From contig LATX02000206.1 of NCBI GenBank assembly GCA_001466705.2, positions 310,001 to 374,000 of the forward strand: DNA of 64,000 bases. The letters run 5' to 3'. A program made the translations under genes and the position numbers. The first letter of the stretch is position 1, and each line of letters begins with the position of its first letter. Shown here one piece after another: positions 12,745 to 25,530 of this stretch. Under the pieces are notes generated by a model. That model saw only the letters and a list, made by a program, of their open reading frames with translations, made no database searches and was not told the DNA's origin. Origin of the DNA: Moniliophthora roreri (lineage: Eukaryota > Basidiomycota > Agaricomycetes > Agaricales > Marasmiaceae).

Positions 12745-14178
12745 AGTCGAGAGTGGGTTGGGCAAGAAGGGGGGAGATTGGGAGAGTGAAGGCTGGGTGA
12801 AGCGTAATCACGGTGATGGGTGAAAGTTAAGCACAAGTCATGGTGTGTTTTAATATAAGGGAGGACAAACCAAAATGAGATATCGGAGACTGTTGTGGAG
12901 CCTAAGCGACTCCCACGCTACAAAATGATTGCGGTCCTGAAGAAGCTCTGGTCGTTTGGCCCTTTTGTTCAGGATGTTCAGTTTCTGCAAGAACCAGTTC
13001 GTTCAGTTGACCGCCAAGATCTCTATATTTAAACATCCCAACAGGTAATGTCCGTGATACTCGAATGACATCCCCAATTGGTCTGACGTTGCGCCGAACT
13101 GATCTCACCTATCAAGATCGTGTCCAATTCATCACTACCTCTCTCTCTCTCTCCAGCTCCTGCCCTTCGCTTCCTGCGGCGAGTAAGAGTTGATCAACAG
13201 GTTGCAATCTTGCAAAGTTTGCGGAAGAAAAACGCGGAAAGATAAAAAAAATGCAGTGTTCGTCTCCCGCCTAACCGGAAAGTTGGTGAGATTCTTTTAG
13301 GTAAAGAGAAAAATATAATATATCCGCCGTATTACCAATTTCAGAACCCAAGCCTCGGCATATGCCGGTTGGTAACTTGCGAATGGTTGTTGCGGGACTC
13401 TTCCCATCTGTCCACCTCTATATTGTATATTATTTTATTTTTTTTTCTAGACTCTCACCAATCGCTTGACTCTGAGCAGCAGTTGAGTAAAGGGGTTTTT
13501 ATGTTTTGTTCACGCGCCTGCTGTTCTGAGGCATGCAGAAACGCTAAAACCAAAGGGTCCAACTTGGTTTGTCAATAACGCGTCCGTCGGCCCTTGATCT
13601 GATGAACCGTTGTCAAAAGCCTGATGCACTGCTGTATTCACTGTACATAACGCCGAAGATACGCTTATACAAAACGTTCTTTTTTGTGCACAGTCGACAT
13701 GGGAGCGGACAACAAGCTGTATATAAAAGATATATCTTTTTCGTTACAAGTTTGGTCATATGCGATGCAAAAAAACCACCAATAAGTTAAAACAGTACTG
13801 CGTACGAGGGCAGTGCGTAATCGTTAATGGTGTTCAATTTGGAGCCCTTGACAAGAGAGTAGGGAGGGAGAGGGGGGGATTCCACAGCGCGCGCCTAACA
13901 ATCTCCATCGTCAGTACCGACGCCCGAACAATCCAACTTGTTCACAATTAGTAATCCTCAAGGTTGATGGGCCGTTCTCCGAGGCGCATATCGCATATAT
14001 ACTACTTGCATTGAATTATCGTATCAGTTATGACGATACTCCCATTCCAGAGCACTTGGCTTGTTGCGAACAAACTTACCGTTGGATCACACCAAAAAAA
14101 AAATCTCGACGCCGTCTAGATCTTGTTATGCATGCCTACACGCGCAAGTATTGACGATGATTTTAACCGCACTGTGTG

Positions 14179-14538
14179 TGTCCTGTCCTGTCCTGTCCTG
14201 ACTTGTAACCCACATCCCGAATCCCACCCCAACGGTTTCATAGCTACGTCGTTTGAGATTGACTCCTAAACAAAGTGTTCCATCGGAGCGACACATCAAA
14301 CGATATCCCCTCCTCCCTTGATAGCCGTCTGTGATACAGGCAATTGTAAGTTTGATGCGCCGCAAACCGTAGAGCCAATGATGATCTGAAAGGGTGACAA
14401 CTGTAATTATGCATTCGGACTTGCCCTCATCCCGCCCTCTCCATGGGTGTGAAATGGAGTTGAAACGGCAATGATTCGACCCTAAATCTTCGGGAGTCTT
14501 GAAAGAGTTACTGATATCTGAATATAGGACAGGACAGG
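14179..14538. repeat. Inverted pair of short TGTCC tandem arrays
   Basis: At 14179-14200 the unit TGTCC/CCTGT is repeated about four times; at 14526-14538 its reverse complement (AGGAC) occurs about 2.5 times. The arms are about 330 nt apart and flank most of an unassigned minus-strand open frame. It may be a hairpin-forming or MITE-like relic, or chance microsatellites. Confidence 0.4.
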
Positions 14539-14690
14539 TAAACCACAACAAGTGTTTGTCATTCGGCATATCGATCCGGCCGTCCGTCGTTCGCTTCGCC
14601 CCCCTCCCCACATCTACAAGGCGCTCCATTGCAAGTTGGTGGGAACAGTTGCAACTTTACAACAGATAAGCAACTACGGAGAACGTGAGG

Positions 14691-14718
14691 NNNGGGGGGG
14701 GGGGGGGGGGGGGGGGGG
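14691..14718. other. Assembly gap (NNN) followed by a 25-nt G run
   Basis: Three undetermined bases at 14691-14693 directly abut poly-G at 14694-14718. The true length and content here are unknown. Confidence 0.95.
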
Positions 14719-16080
14719 AAACGACGGTACGAAGAGCCTTGAATTGAAATGTCCAACATCAGTAACCTCGAATCAATTCTTCGACGTCATAAAGTTGTAA
14801 CATACACACGCATTGTCAATTTTTCGAACACCTTTGAATACCTAGACTTCTTGCTTCGATGTTTTGTGTGAAAGCTGCTGGATTGCAAAATGATCATCGC
14901 CGTTCCAGATGGTACATACATCTGGAAGGGACTTGACCAACGCCTAGGATGATGGTGATGACGTTCGATATCTAGGGGGCAACATATCTAATACCCAACA
15001 TCAGCAAGTCAAAAGTAATTCATGATAGTTTGAACTTGTAGTTCCTGGAAACTAATAAAGGGCTAACGAGGCGACGAGCTACCCATTCCAGTGGGACATC
15101 AACGGCCATCATTTTTCGAAGAGGGGGGGGAAGACCTGCCTCGTCGAGTCCACGGCAGTTTTAGGCCTGTTCTTTCCGAGGCGAAGACTAGGGGACTTGA
15201 ACCGTCCATCCTGGGATAAACAAATGTCAAAGAAATGTATATATTCATTGCCATCAAAAATCATAGACAAGTCAAGAAACAATACCGTTTATTTGATAAG
15301 CCTGTGTCGGCGGAAACTGAGCCCTAGTACTCAATGAATGATGGGATATATCTAGAACTCTTCCGTACGCCTCGGACTTTTTCCCACTCTGCGGTCTGGC
15401 TATCGACGGGAGAATTCCTGAATATTCTGGCAAGTTGAGAGTATTATCGGGTCAAGGATTGGGCCGAAAGACTCACAGAGGTATCCCTGAAAAGCTTCCT
15501 TAGACGATATATATATAATATATATATTTATATATATTGTTCAAGGAAAGCGAACGAACCAACCTCTTTCATGTCGACATGCTGCTTCGCAGAGTTTCTA
15601 GAACCAAAACCCTGAAAACGTCATAGAAAACGTCTAAGACTATATCACTGTAAAAAAGATGATATTGAAGCATAAAGAAAGAACCCCACATGTTCAACTC
15701 TAGATAGAGAATGATTTGACAGCTAGTTGTGCCTGTCATGCGTCGTGTTACAAGTCAACTTGCATCCGGCGGCAGCAGCATCATCGTAACTCAGGGTTCT
15801 GGTGGAGTTGTTGGAAAGAGAAAGAGAGAAGCAAATCTCGAGTTCTGGCAGGAATTGCACCCGCAGCATTTCGCAGGCTTTTGAGATGACAAGAATAACT
15901 GAAGGATGAGAGCAAAGGCCCCCAGGCCCAGGCCTTCGGGCCCGGCGCCGAAGAGAAAAAATTTCAATCCACGTGCCACGACCTGTGTCGCGTGCACGTG
16001 GATGTGCTCACGCGAAAAAAACAAGACTTGGTCATCGTCCATCTCGTCGACGACCAAAAACCCCTACCCCCAAGTTGACC

Positions 16081-18268
16081 ATGTCCGAAATTCACGATCA
16101 GTTCGATACCGTCCTCATTCTCGATTTTGGCTCCCAGGTCAGAGAGACAATATTCTCGAGAGAGATTTTTCCTGATAATATTATTTTGATCTTATCAGTA
16201 TAGTCATTTAATTACTAGGAGGTGTCGTGAACACAAAGTTTATGCTGAGCTTTTGCCTTGCACAACCAAGATCGCAGACCTACACTTCAAACCCAGGGGC
16301 AAGTCCGAATTCATCCTGGTTTTGGGGGGGGCGCAACTCAAGGATCATCTATAGGTATCATCCTTTCCGGATCACCATATTCGGTTTACGACCAAGACGC
16401 ACCTCATGTCGATGCAGCAGTCTTCGAACTTGGGATACCGATTCTAGGAATTTGTTATGGTCTTCAGGTGCGTGTCGGCTCAACTCTACTTGCCATATCC
16501 CTGACTAATAAGGTCGTCAGGAAATGGCATGGAACCTCAAGGGCAAAGTTGCGAAATGCGAACATCGCGAATACGGCTACGCTTCTGTCAAGATCAACAA
16601 GATCAATGAAGGGGACTCCCCCGTGGATGCCTTGTTGAAGGGTCTGGGAGAAGAGATGCAAGTACGTTTTTTTTCCCCTTTTCAATGAAATCCTGAAACA
16701 CCCTGAGCATTCTTCTCCCTTAGGTGTGGATGTCGCATGGAGATCAATTATCCGAGCTGCCCCCCGATTTTCATGTCATTGGACACACCAACTCTGCACC
16801 ATTTGCTGCGATTGCTCACAATACGAAACCGTTCTATGGAATCCAGTTCCATCCGGAGGTAACTCATTCGCCCCGAGGGAAAGAAGTAATAGGACGGTTC
16901 ATCTTGGACATATGCGGATGTAAGAATACCTGGACGATGGTGCGTGCGTTACTATCGGTAGCTCCCTTGTGCAACAAATTAGCTGATCCTATCTCTCAGG
17001 AAGAGTTCATCGGAAAGGAGATTTCGAGGATTCGTGACATCTGCGGGCCCAAAGGAAGGGTTATCGGCGCCGTTAGCGGTGGTGTCGATAGCACTGTAGC
17101 CGCAAAGTTGATGCACGAAGCAATCGGTGATAGGTTCGTTTTCCCTTGGGTCTTATCTCGTAGAATGGTGGCCTGAGCATGCGTCGTTAGATTCCACGCG
17201 ATCATGGTTGATAATGGTGTTCTCCGACTAAATGAAGCGCAAAAAGTTTACGAAATGCTCAATAAAGATCTCGGCGTCAACTTGACGGTCGTTGATGCGT
17301 CGGACCTATTCCTTTCCCGGTTGCAAGGTGTAGAAGACCCAGAACAAAAGCGCAAAATAATAGGCAACACATTCATTAATGTTTTCGAGGCCGAGGCAGC
17401 CAAGATCGAAGCAGCAGCCGAAGAAGACGAGAAGAAGGGGGGATCAGCTAAAGGCAGGGTGGAGTGGCTTTTACAAGGTACTCTATACCCCGACGTCATT
17501 GAGAGTATCAGTTTCAAAGGCCCAAGTGCGACTATCAAGACTCACCATAATGTCGGCGGCCTTTTGAAGGATATGAAGCTTAAATTGATAGAACCTCTTC
17601 GGGAACTTTTCAAAGGTGAGAGAGTGTTTCGATGACGTGATTTTGGTTTCTCAGAACTCATGATACCTTTAAGATGAAGTTCGAGCCCTGGGCCGTTTAC
17701 TCTCTATCCCAGCGCCGCTTGTACAGAGGCATCCCTTCCCTGGGCCTGGCCTTGCGATTCGCATTCTAGGGCCAGTTACCCGGGAGCAGGTGAAGATATT
17801 GCAACAAGCGGACAACATTTACATCGAGGAGATTCGCAAAGCGGAGCTGTATAATCAAATTTCACAAGCTTTCGCAGTATTACTACCTGTCAAGGCCGTT
17901 GGAGTAATGGGAGATCAGAGGACCTATGAACAGGTGAGTAATACTTCCCAGCGGAGACTTGTGTGACGTCCTAAGCCTCGAATTTCAAGGTGATTGCCTT
18001 GCGTGCAGTGCAGTCCGAAGACTTCATGACCGCCGATTGGTATGTCATCTCTATGCGATTTTGCGAATTTGTCTCCACCTCATTACTTCACAGGTACGTC
18101 TTCCCACCAGAAGTATTGCGGCGAATTTCGTCCAGGATCACGAACGAAGTGTCTGGAGTCAATCGAGTCACATACGATATATCCTCCAAGCCCCCGGCGG
18201 TAAGTTGATTGCTTCATAGGATATTGCGAGACTTACGAGGCTCTATCCAGACGGTTGAATGGCTGTAA
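16081..18268 (+). CDS. GUA1: GMP synthase (glutamine-hydrolysing), 539 aa
   Basis: Converts XMP to GMP using glutamine and ATP, the last step of guanine nucleotide synthesis. Eleven exons in phase: 16081-16137, 16199-16298, 16355-16467, 16521-16661, 16724-16939, 17000-17133, 17191-17615, 17674-17933, 17990-18039, 18094-18199, 18251-18268. The class I glutamine amidotransferase domain has the nucleophile Cys86 in GICYGLQ and the His180/Glu182 pair in QFHPEVTHS. The ATP pyrophosphatase loop SGGVDS is at residues 235-240. The C-terminal dimerisation domain includes [15 protein letters not shown]. Intron 2 (16299-16354) starts GCAAGT, not GT; only this junction restores [15 protein letters not shown]. 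The last exon is only 18 nt (TVEWL-stop). The symbol follows yeast. Confidence 0.96.
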
Positions 18269-18537
18269 ATCTAACTTACTGTAACCTTATAGACATGTGT
18301 TTTTAGACGTGTTGGAGAACGTCTTACTTTGTCAAGCGATATGTTTCGTGAAGACTGATTGCCCTTGAGCCTCGAGGTCTTGCCCCATCTTCTTGATTCC
18401 CATGGCGTCTCATCCCTTGCCGCAAAGGTCCTTGTTAGCACCGAAGACTTCGTACCGCCAGTGACTGGTGTCCTTGCTCCTGAGGTGAGATATAAAATCG
18501 TCCTCGACGTCCATACTTATCGATATTCTGATAGGCA
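18269..18537. other. Spacer between GMP synthase and the duplicated block
   Basis: A 66-codon open frame begins at 18359 but resembles nothing I know. No promoter or terminator signal is identifiable with confidence. Confidence 0.5.
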
Positions 18538-19222
18538 CCGACCGACGTGTTCGGCGTAAACACCATTTTTCTTTTCTCGCTACTCGTAATGTGACCACCG
18601 GAATTGGGGAGACCCGACAGTCATGTTCACATGCGTCTTCGTTTTTCCAGGAAGCGGTTCTACTTACGTAGTGTTTGCTCACTGGTGACAACAGCGTGAT
18701 CTCGCCGTTATGATCGTCAAGTTTACTCTTCTGATTCTTTTTCCAGCCTTTGAACACGCTTTTCTACTTCTTCACAGGTTTCAGGTCAAGTATACGGTAT
18801 CTTTCGCCTTCTTCGTCTGCTCAATGTTGTTCCTGCATATAGCACATAAGACAACGCTTATCCGGAGGGTCGGCCCTATTCTATTCTATTGCGTTGGTAA
18901 CGACAGAAAACATGTTCCTTAGGCGACATGTCCCCCATGATTGCCGTCCTCCATTGGGCTAGCCCTGTCTCCTCCGTTACATACAGTACTTCAAACTTTG
19001 CACAACCCTTGCTCAGGACATCCCAAGTAAGCAATACTCTACACTTTGGCCCTGATATCCTCTCTCGTTTTGCTGACTTTTAGCACTAAAGGATCTCAAG
19101 AAGCAGCCTGTGACAATTGATATCCGAAATGGACACACAACAGCTGATATACTTCTCACACTGATATTTAATCCGCAAGGACCGATAAAAAGAGGCGAGG
19201 GGCCAATTTGGAGCCTCAGTAA

Positions 19223-21054
<1,832 letters not shown>

Positions 21055-21425
21055 TTTTTGTTTTGTTATGTTGACGCTTTCTCGGTTCAGTACCTCACTT
21101 GCAGCCTGGAACATTTGTACACCTACTAATGATGTAGCAATAAAGCATATGCCCACTTGTGCGGTGATACCGGCGCGCCCAGATCTGACATTCTTTGAAA
21201 GTTGAAGTGACTCTGCTAAAGTATTGACCAGTACGGTACGAGGCATACTATACACACGTCTCCATATGGACTTCCTATTCGCAAAGTGGATGAGCAGCAC
21301 TTACTAGACGTCGCATCCGGGGGTGCTGTCCGGGAGGAGGGTATCCCGAATTCCGAGGATTCCCCTCTCGTGCCCCACACTTTCCCCACAAATTTTTCTA
21401 TTTCATTCTGAGCATGGTTCGGAGC

Positions 21426-22318
21426 CTGGGTATAGTATTCAACATCTTCGCGGTTGCCTTTTTGTCCATCTTGTCAAATTTTACGCGTCCTACTCACTTT
21501 TATCTGCTTCACAAATTACTGCAATGCCACATCTAGCAATGTTCCCATCACCGTAGAAAAGCAGAGTACTTCGTAAGACACCCAACAAAATCTATTTTTT
21601 TTTACTGCACATAGTAGACAGGGCCCAAAAGACTTGACCGCACTTGAAAATTTTGAAAACAGGAAAATTTGTCGCCCGACTCCACTGATTTTGGCGCGTG
21701 AATGAATCTCCATATTTAGTATGTATTGCAATAATTTTTGTCGCGACTATATAATAATATTCGTGTTTGTGAGCTCCGTACTGACTAGGTTTAACGTTCA
21801 GCAGGCACGTTATTTCAAGGTTGGAGCAGAGCTGTCATTGCTAAACTGGATGACTATAGTGGTACCATCGCGAGTGTCCTCGAAATGGAGAGGTTCAAAG
21901 GGCATTTTGGCACCGGTTCGGGTATTCAGGGTGCCGCTATCGTGTCGACATTCAACGGTTGATTGCTCTTGTTCGTCCTCAATCATGTGGCATGCTCACG
22001 CAATTGAAATAGGTGGATGCTTTTTTGGTGCAGCAGCGGCTGGATGGTGCGTGACTCGTTCATCTCCTCCTTTGTATTCGCTGACTTGATGCAATCTACC
22101 CAGGTTCAACGAGCGATTTGGGCGCAAAAGAACGATTCAGGTGACTCGAAAATGCCCTCCAGCAAACAGTCTTTCTGAAGATTTTCACTTAGATCGGCAG
22201 TTTAGTCGCGCTATGGGGATGTGCAATGCAAGCAGGAGCACATAATCCCGCGATGCTCATCATTAGACGAGCTGTTGCTGGACTTACTATTTGGTACTAG
22301 CATATTTTGGATACAATC
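21426..22318 (+). pseudogene. Truncated copy of the sugar transporter gene
   Basis: Corresponds to the first seven exons of the intact transporter at 24838-27274. The start codon is CTG at 21426-21428 where the intact copy has ATG. An insertion of about 230 bp interrupts the region of exon 2 (see 21511-21741). The gene stops at the duplication junction near 22318, so the rest of the 12-helix protein is missing. The exon for GGCFFGAAAAGW is nearly unchanged, so the duplication is not very old. Confidence 0.85.
21511..21741. mobile_element. MITE-like insertion, about 230 bp
   Basis: Present only in the truncated transporter copy. It begins AAATTACTGCAATGCCACAT (21513) and ends with the near-exact reverse complement ATGTATTGCAATAATTT (to 21737), giving terminal inverted repeats of about 15-20 bp. 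The interior is AT-rich and non-coding. I could not define a clear target-site duplication. Confidence 0.5.
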
Positions 22319-25300
22319 GGAACCGACCTCTCCGGTGTAAACACCATTTTTCTGTCTTGCTGCCTCGTAATGTGACCATCGGAGTTGGAGAAACCCCCAA
22401 GAGGAGATTCTAGATCTCGCCGCTGTGATCGTCGTTTGCGCTTCTGGATTTTTTTTTCAAACACGCTAATCTACGTGTTGACAGCTTGCAGGTAACGTGT
22501 GCGGTATCTTTTAATTCTTCGCTTGCTCAATGTTGTTCCTTTGTAGAGCGCGCAACAATGACAACGCCTATTTGGAGGGTCGGATCCGTTCTATAGAAAT
22601 TGCAATAGTAACGACAGAAAACATGTTCCTTAGCTCCATGATTGCCGCCCTCCATTGGAGGAGTTCCGACTCCTCCATTACATACAGCACCCCAAACTTT
22701 GCACAACCCCTGCTGAGACATCCCAAGTAAGCAATAGTCTATACTTTTGTCCTGATATCCTCTCTCGTTTCACTGACTTCCAGCGCTAAAGGATCTCAAG
22801 AAGCAACCTGTGACAAATGTATACATAATATGTTGCTCATGGATTATCCCCAAGATCCGATAGGAGAGGCGAGGGGCCACTTTTGAGCCTCAGTAAGACC
22901 CATCCTTCCCTAAGATGCCTTCAGACACTCAAAGCAACGGTCGTGAACTAGGGCTCGGTGTGCTCACCATCGGAGCGGGGCTTGGTGGCGTCTATATGCT
23001 TCACAATCTCCGAAAAGCTGGCCTATCCGTCAAGATCCTCGAAGCCGGCAAAAACATGGGAGGTATCTGGTATTGGAACACATATCCTGGAGCTCGGTAT
23101 GTACCTTGGTTCTCTTCTTGTAGCAAAAGCTAATCACCAACTCAAATATAGCGTTGACTCTGGTGAGCTGATCGCATTGCTTCTATCCAACATATGGCTG
23201 AACGCAGTTTCGTCATCTAGATTTACCCCTTTACCAGCTCTCCGACGAGGAGCTCTGGAAGGGATGCAACTGGAAGGAGAAGTTTCCAACATCGAATGAG
23301 ATCATCGACTACTTCCACTACGTCGACAAGAAGCTCGACCTTAGTCGCGATATCCAGTTCAACACTCAAGCCACTGTAGCGCAGTGGGACTCGAGTGAGG
23401 ATCGCTGGATTATTCAAACAGGCCCGAGGGTGGCGTCGACTTCAGAGGGAAGAGAGTCGGTGTCATCGGGACTGGAGCTACCGGGGTCCAGGTGTCACAG
23501 GAAGTGGGTCCTGTCGCTGGACACCTTACTGTCTTCCAGCGAACACCTAATTTCGCGCTTCCAATGAACGAGAGACAGGTCGACGGGGCTTATCAGAAGA
23601 AATTGAAGGAGATCTACCCTGCCTACTTCAACAGGCGCCCCCAAACGTTCGGTGGAGTGGATTCTACTATGATATCATTCCTATCGACATTTTCAGCATC
23701 AACCCAATGTCGCCCTCGTTGACGTCAACGAATCTCCCATTGATTCGTTCACAGAAAAGGGCGTAAAGACCAAAGATGGAGCGGTGTATGAACTCGATAT
23801 CCTGTTGCTCGCCACTGGATACGGCATGATCACCGGTGGTATCACCCAGATCGATATTAAGGGAACGGATGGTGTTTTTCATTGGAGATACATGGAACGA
23901 CGTGTCTACACCTATCTCGGAATGATGACTGCAAACTATCCCAACCTGTTCTTCATCTCTATTACGTTCTGCAACGATCCAAGCTGCGATGTATGTCTCT
24001 CATTCCCCACGATCAATGGAGTATTCGCGACTCGCTAATTGTTATCATAAACAGGAAATCCAAAGCCAGTAGACCACTAACCTCAGTAAGCACGCGAAGA
24101 GTAATGGTATCACCCGTATAGTGCCGACGCGTAACATTGGTGCACGATCTTAGCAACCTTGGGTTGTGGGGCAAGGCCAATCCGTAGCTAACATTCCCGG
24201 CAAAAAGGTTGAACCTCTCACCTTTACAGGAGCGTCCTCATGTACGCTTCGAAGCTTCAGGAAAGCGCGGAGAAAGGCTACGAAGGCCTTGAGATGGGTA
24301 CAGTAGGGACGGTTGCTCTTAGATTTTCATTAGTATGTCAACATTTTCTCGGTTCAGTACCTCACTTACAGTCCGGAACATTTGTGCACCTACCAACGAT
24401 GTAGCAATAAAGCATATGTCCACTTGTGCAGTAACACCGGTACGTTCGGATCCGGCATTCTTTGAGAGATGAAAGGGATAGTAATTGGGGTATATCGTGT
24501 TGACGCTTTTCAGCCATTTCCTTTCCCAACATGTCTTCTCAGTGACTCTGCTGAAGTATTGACCACTACGAGGCATACTCGCCAGCTTCTTCGCTCTCCG
24601 ATTCCCCGTCATCTCGTCGAACATATCACTCTAGCCCAACTCTAGTCCCCTCCGTACCGGCCCGCCAAAAATCACCTCATGATGGTACCTAAGTCTCACC
24701 TCCAACATCGCTTCTCGTGATCGTTTCAGTTCCGAGGATTCCCCTCCCGTCCCCACACTTTCCCCACAACGTTTTCTATTTAATGCATTGATTCTGAGCA
24801 TGGCTCGGAGGTGCTTTCGCGACATTCGCCGTCAGTCATGGGTATAGCATTCAACATCTTCGCGGCTGCCTTTTCGTCCATTGGTGGGCATTTTGTCGAA
24901 TTTTATGCTCCCTACTCACTTTTATTTGCTTCATAGGAGCATTTTTATTTGGGTTCGTGTTCCTGTGCTCGTGTTTATGAGCTCTGTACTGATTGTATTT
25001 TACGTTTAGCTATGACAGGCGCGTTATTTCAAGGTCGGGGGAGATGTGTCAGTGCTAAACTGGATGACTATAGTGGTATCATTGCGAGCGTCCTCGAAAT
25101 GGAGAGGTTCAGAGGGCATTTTGGCACCGACTCGAGTATCCAGGGTGCTATCGTGTCGACATTCAACGGTTGATTGCTCTTGTTCGTCCTCAATCATGTG
25201 GCATGCTCACGCAATTGAAATAGGTGGATGCTTTTTTGGTGCAGCAGCGGCTGGATGGTGCGTGGCTCATTCATCCCCTCCCTTGTATTCGCTGACTTGA

Positions 25301-25530
25301 TACAATCTATCCAGGTTTAACGACCGATTTGGACGCAAAAGAACGATTCAGGTGACTTGAAAATGCCCTCCAATAACCAGCTTTCCTGAAAACTTTCACT
25401 TAGATCGGCAGTTTAGTCGCGCTGTGGGGATGTGCAATGCAAGCAGGAGCACATAACACCGCGACGCTCATCGTTGGACGAGTTGTTGCTGGACTTGCTA
25501 TTGGGTGCGTAACATATTTTGGATACGATC
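22319..25530. repeat. Tandem duplication, copy 2 (BVMO dead, transporter intact)
   Basis: Second copy of the unit at 18538-22318. It contains the decayed BVMO2 and the 5' half of the intact transporter gene, which continues past the repeat to 27274. Confidence 0.85.
22915..24330 (+). pseudogene. Baeyer-Villiger monooxygenase BVMO2, decayed copy of BVMO1
   Basis: Exon 1 (22915-23096) is open and very like BVMO1, though the FAD loop reads GAGLGG. After the segment ending RWIIQT about 124 nt are missing relative to BVMO1 (its 19749-19872). This shifts the frame and removes the whole FKGVVHHTAGW fingerprint. A second loss of about 240 nt follows near 23690, and smaller deletions occur near 23955, 24130 and 24185. 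The final exon has lost its stop position. It cannot make an active enzyme. Confidence 0.9.

Larger units (their letters stand above)
12745..16080. other. 3.3-kb gene-poor region
   Basis: No gene I can support. A 68-codon minus-strand frame (12902-13108) with an RPIGDVIRVSR segment and a 167-codon frame (14126-14629) are the longest candidates; neither is recognisable. The region contains the assembly gap at 14691, an inverted CCTGT repeat pair, an AT-repeat (about 15511-15538), and a CACGTG-containing segment (about 15970-16000) just upstream of GMP synthase that could be promoter sequence. Confidence 0.5.

Noticed and set aside
14126..14629. 167-codon minus-strand open frame
   Set aside because: Includes low-complexity CCTGT repeats and no known domain; kept only as part of the gene-poor region.
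15160..15240. tRNA-like B-box (GGTTCAAGTCC on the minus strand)
   Set aside because: No matching A-box, acceptor stem or anticodon arm could be built around it.
16299..16354. Alternative GT donor for GMP synthase intron 2 (GTCCGA, four bases downstream)
   Set aside because: It breaks the frame of the strictly conserved [12 protein letters not shown] segment; only the GC donor keeps it.
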